Below are positions 5,795-6,259 of a stretch of DNA of 6,259 nt, in pieces (positions within the stretch are counted from its first letter, which is position 1; every line of letters begins with the position of its first letter). The notes beneath the pieces are model-generated. The model saw nothing but the letters and a program-made list of their open reading frames with translations, was not told the DNA's origin and did no database searches. Source of the DNA: Bryobacterales bacterium (GTDB lineage Bacteria; Acidobacteriota; Terriglobia; Bryobacterales; Bryobacteraceae); contig SHUN01000192.1 of NCBI GenBank assembly GCA_009697495.1, positions 1-6,259 on the forward strand. The letters run 5' to 3'. Both the position numbers and the translations under genes were made by a program.

Positions 5795-6259
5795 ATGATC
5801 ATACAAAAGGCGGTTTTCCTAAGTACGGCGGTAGCGGGACTCCTGCTATTTTCCACCGCGTGCGCCACCAAGCGCCACGTCCGGGCATCCATTGCGCCAG
5901 TCGAGAACCGCGTCGGAGCCGTCGAAAAACGGGCCACCCAGTCCGAGGCCGACGTCGACGCCCTTGAAAAACAGTTGTCCCAAACCACCGAAATCGCCAG
6001 CGGAGCTGAACGGGAAGCTAAGCTCGCCAAATCCATGGCAACCACCGCCGATGGTAAAGCTGTCGTCGCCGATGGCAAAGCCGTCGCCGCCGGTCTACGC
6101 GCTGACGGAGCCAATACCCTCGCCGAAAAGTCCTTGACGCGCATCGGCGAAGTCGAAACCCAGTTCGGTAAATCCATCGACGGTCTCTATGAGAACCTCG
6201 ACAACTACCAGATGTCCCGCGCCGAGAACATCACGTTCTCTTTCAATAAATCCGAACTA
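5795..6259 (+). CDS. OmpA-family outer-membrane lipoprotein (3' end outside window)
   Basis: The frame runs open from ATG 5795 to the window edge, giving 155 residues. Residues 1-22 are a lipoprotein signal peptide (MIIQKAVF, then a hydrophobic core to FSTA), with Cys23 as the lipidation site in FSTACATK; this implies anchoring in the outer membrane. Residues about 35-130 are alanine-, glutamate- and lysine-rich and look like a long helical coiled coil, including a near-perfect tandem copy of ADGKAV (85-90 and 92-97). Residues about 131-155, YENLDNYQMSRAENITFSF then NKSEL, match the lead-in to an OmpA C-terminal domain, which binds peptidoglycan; the domain itself is cut off. The likely role is tethering the outer membrane to the cell wall. 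The family call rests on the lipobox, coiled coil and lead-in only. Confidence 0.82.
   Translation, partial: MIIQKAVFLSTAVAGLLLFSTACATKRHVRASIAPVENRVGAVEKRATQSEADVDALEKQLSQTTEIASGAEREAKLAKSMATTADGKAVVADGKAVAAGLRADGANTLAEKSLTRIGEVETQFGKSIDGLYENLDNYQMSRAENITFSFNKSEL

Overview
The window reads as a stretch of a GC-rich Gram-negative bacterial chromosome, most likely an acidobacterium of the Bryobacter/Solibacter type. That assignment is an inference. It rests on the mix of a formylglycine-type sulfatase, a GMC oxidoreductase relic, an OmpA-family lipoprotein with a long alanine-rich coiled coil, and an anchored JAB-like protein of a kind I associate with those genomes. There are no RNA genes, CRISPR arrays or insertion sequences that I can see.

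Layout. Positions 1-81 hold the tail of an unidentified reading frame. About 136-500 (+) is a decayed 3' end of a GMC oxidoreductase gene, broken by at least four frameshifts. Its last 50 or so codons are by chance in frame with the next gene (556-1437, +), a membrane-anchored protein with a JAB/MPN-like domain, which probably starts at a TTG behind a good Shine-Dalgarno site. That gene meets a sulfatase gene tail to tail, with overlapping stop codons.

On the minus strand, three genes read from about 4045 down to 1434 and are tightly packed (4-nt overlap, then a 3-nt gap): a small secreted or anchored cupin-like protein, a 3-hydroxyacyl-CoA dehydrogenase family protein, and the sulfatase. They look like one transcription unit. 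Divergent from it is glgC (4237-5490, +), encoding glucose-1-phosphate adenylyltransferase, the committed step of bacterial glycogen synthesis. A roughly 300-bp spacer with several inverted repeats follows. The window ends inside an OmpA-family outer-membrane lipoprotein gene (5795 to the edge, +).

Working together. The minus-strand operon could pair extracytoplasmic removal of sulfate esters with oxidation of a hydroxyacyl or hydroxy-acid intermediate, but no substrate can be read from the sequence. The flanking genes are not obviously connected to it.

The most unusual signals are: the fossil GMC gene fused in frame to a living gene; a sharp reversal of GC skew at about 2760, inside the operon and independent of gene direction; a metal-ligand-free cupin; a GlgC with Glu at the position of the E. 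coli activator lysine; and a long interrupted inverted repeat upstream of the OmpA-type gene. I found no clear new multi-gene system. The least described item is the JAB-like anchored protein.
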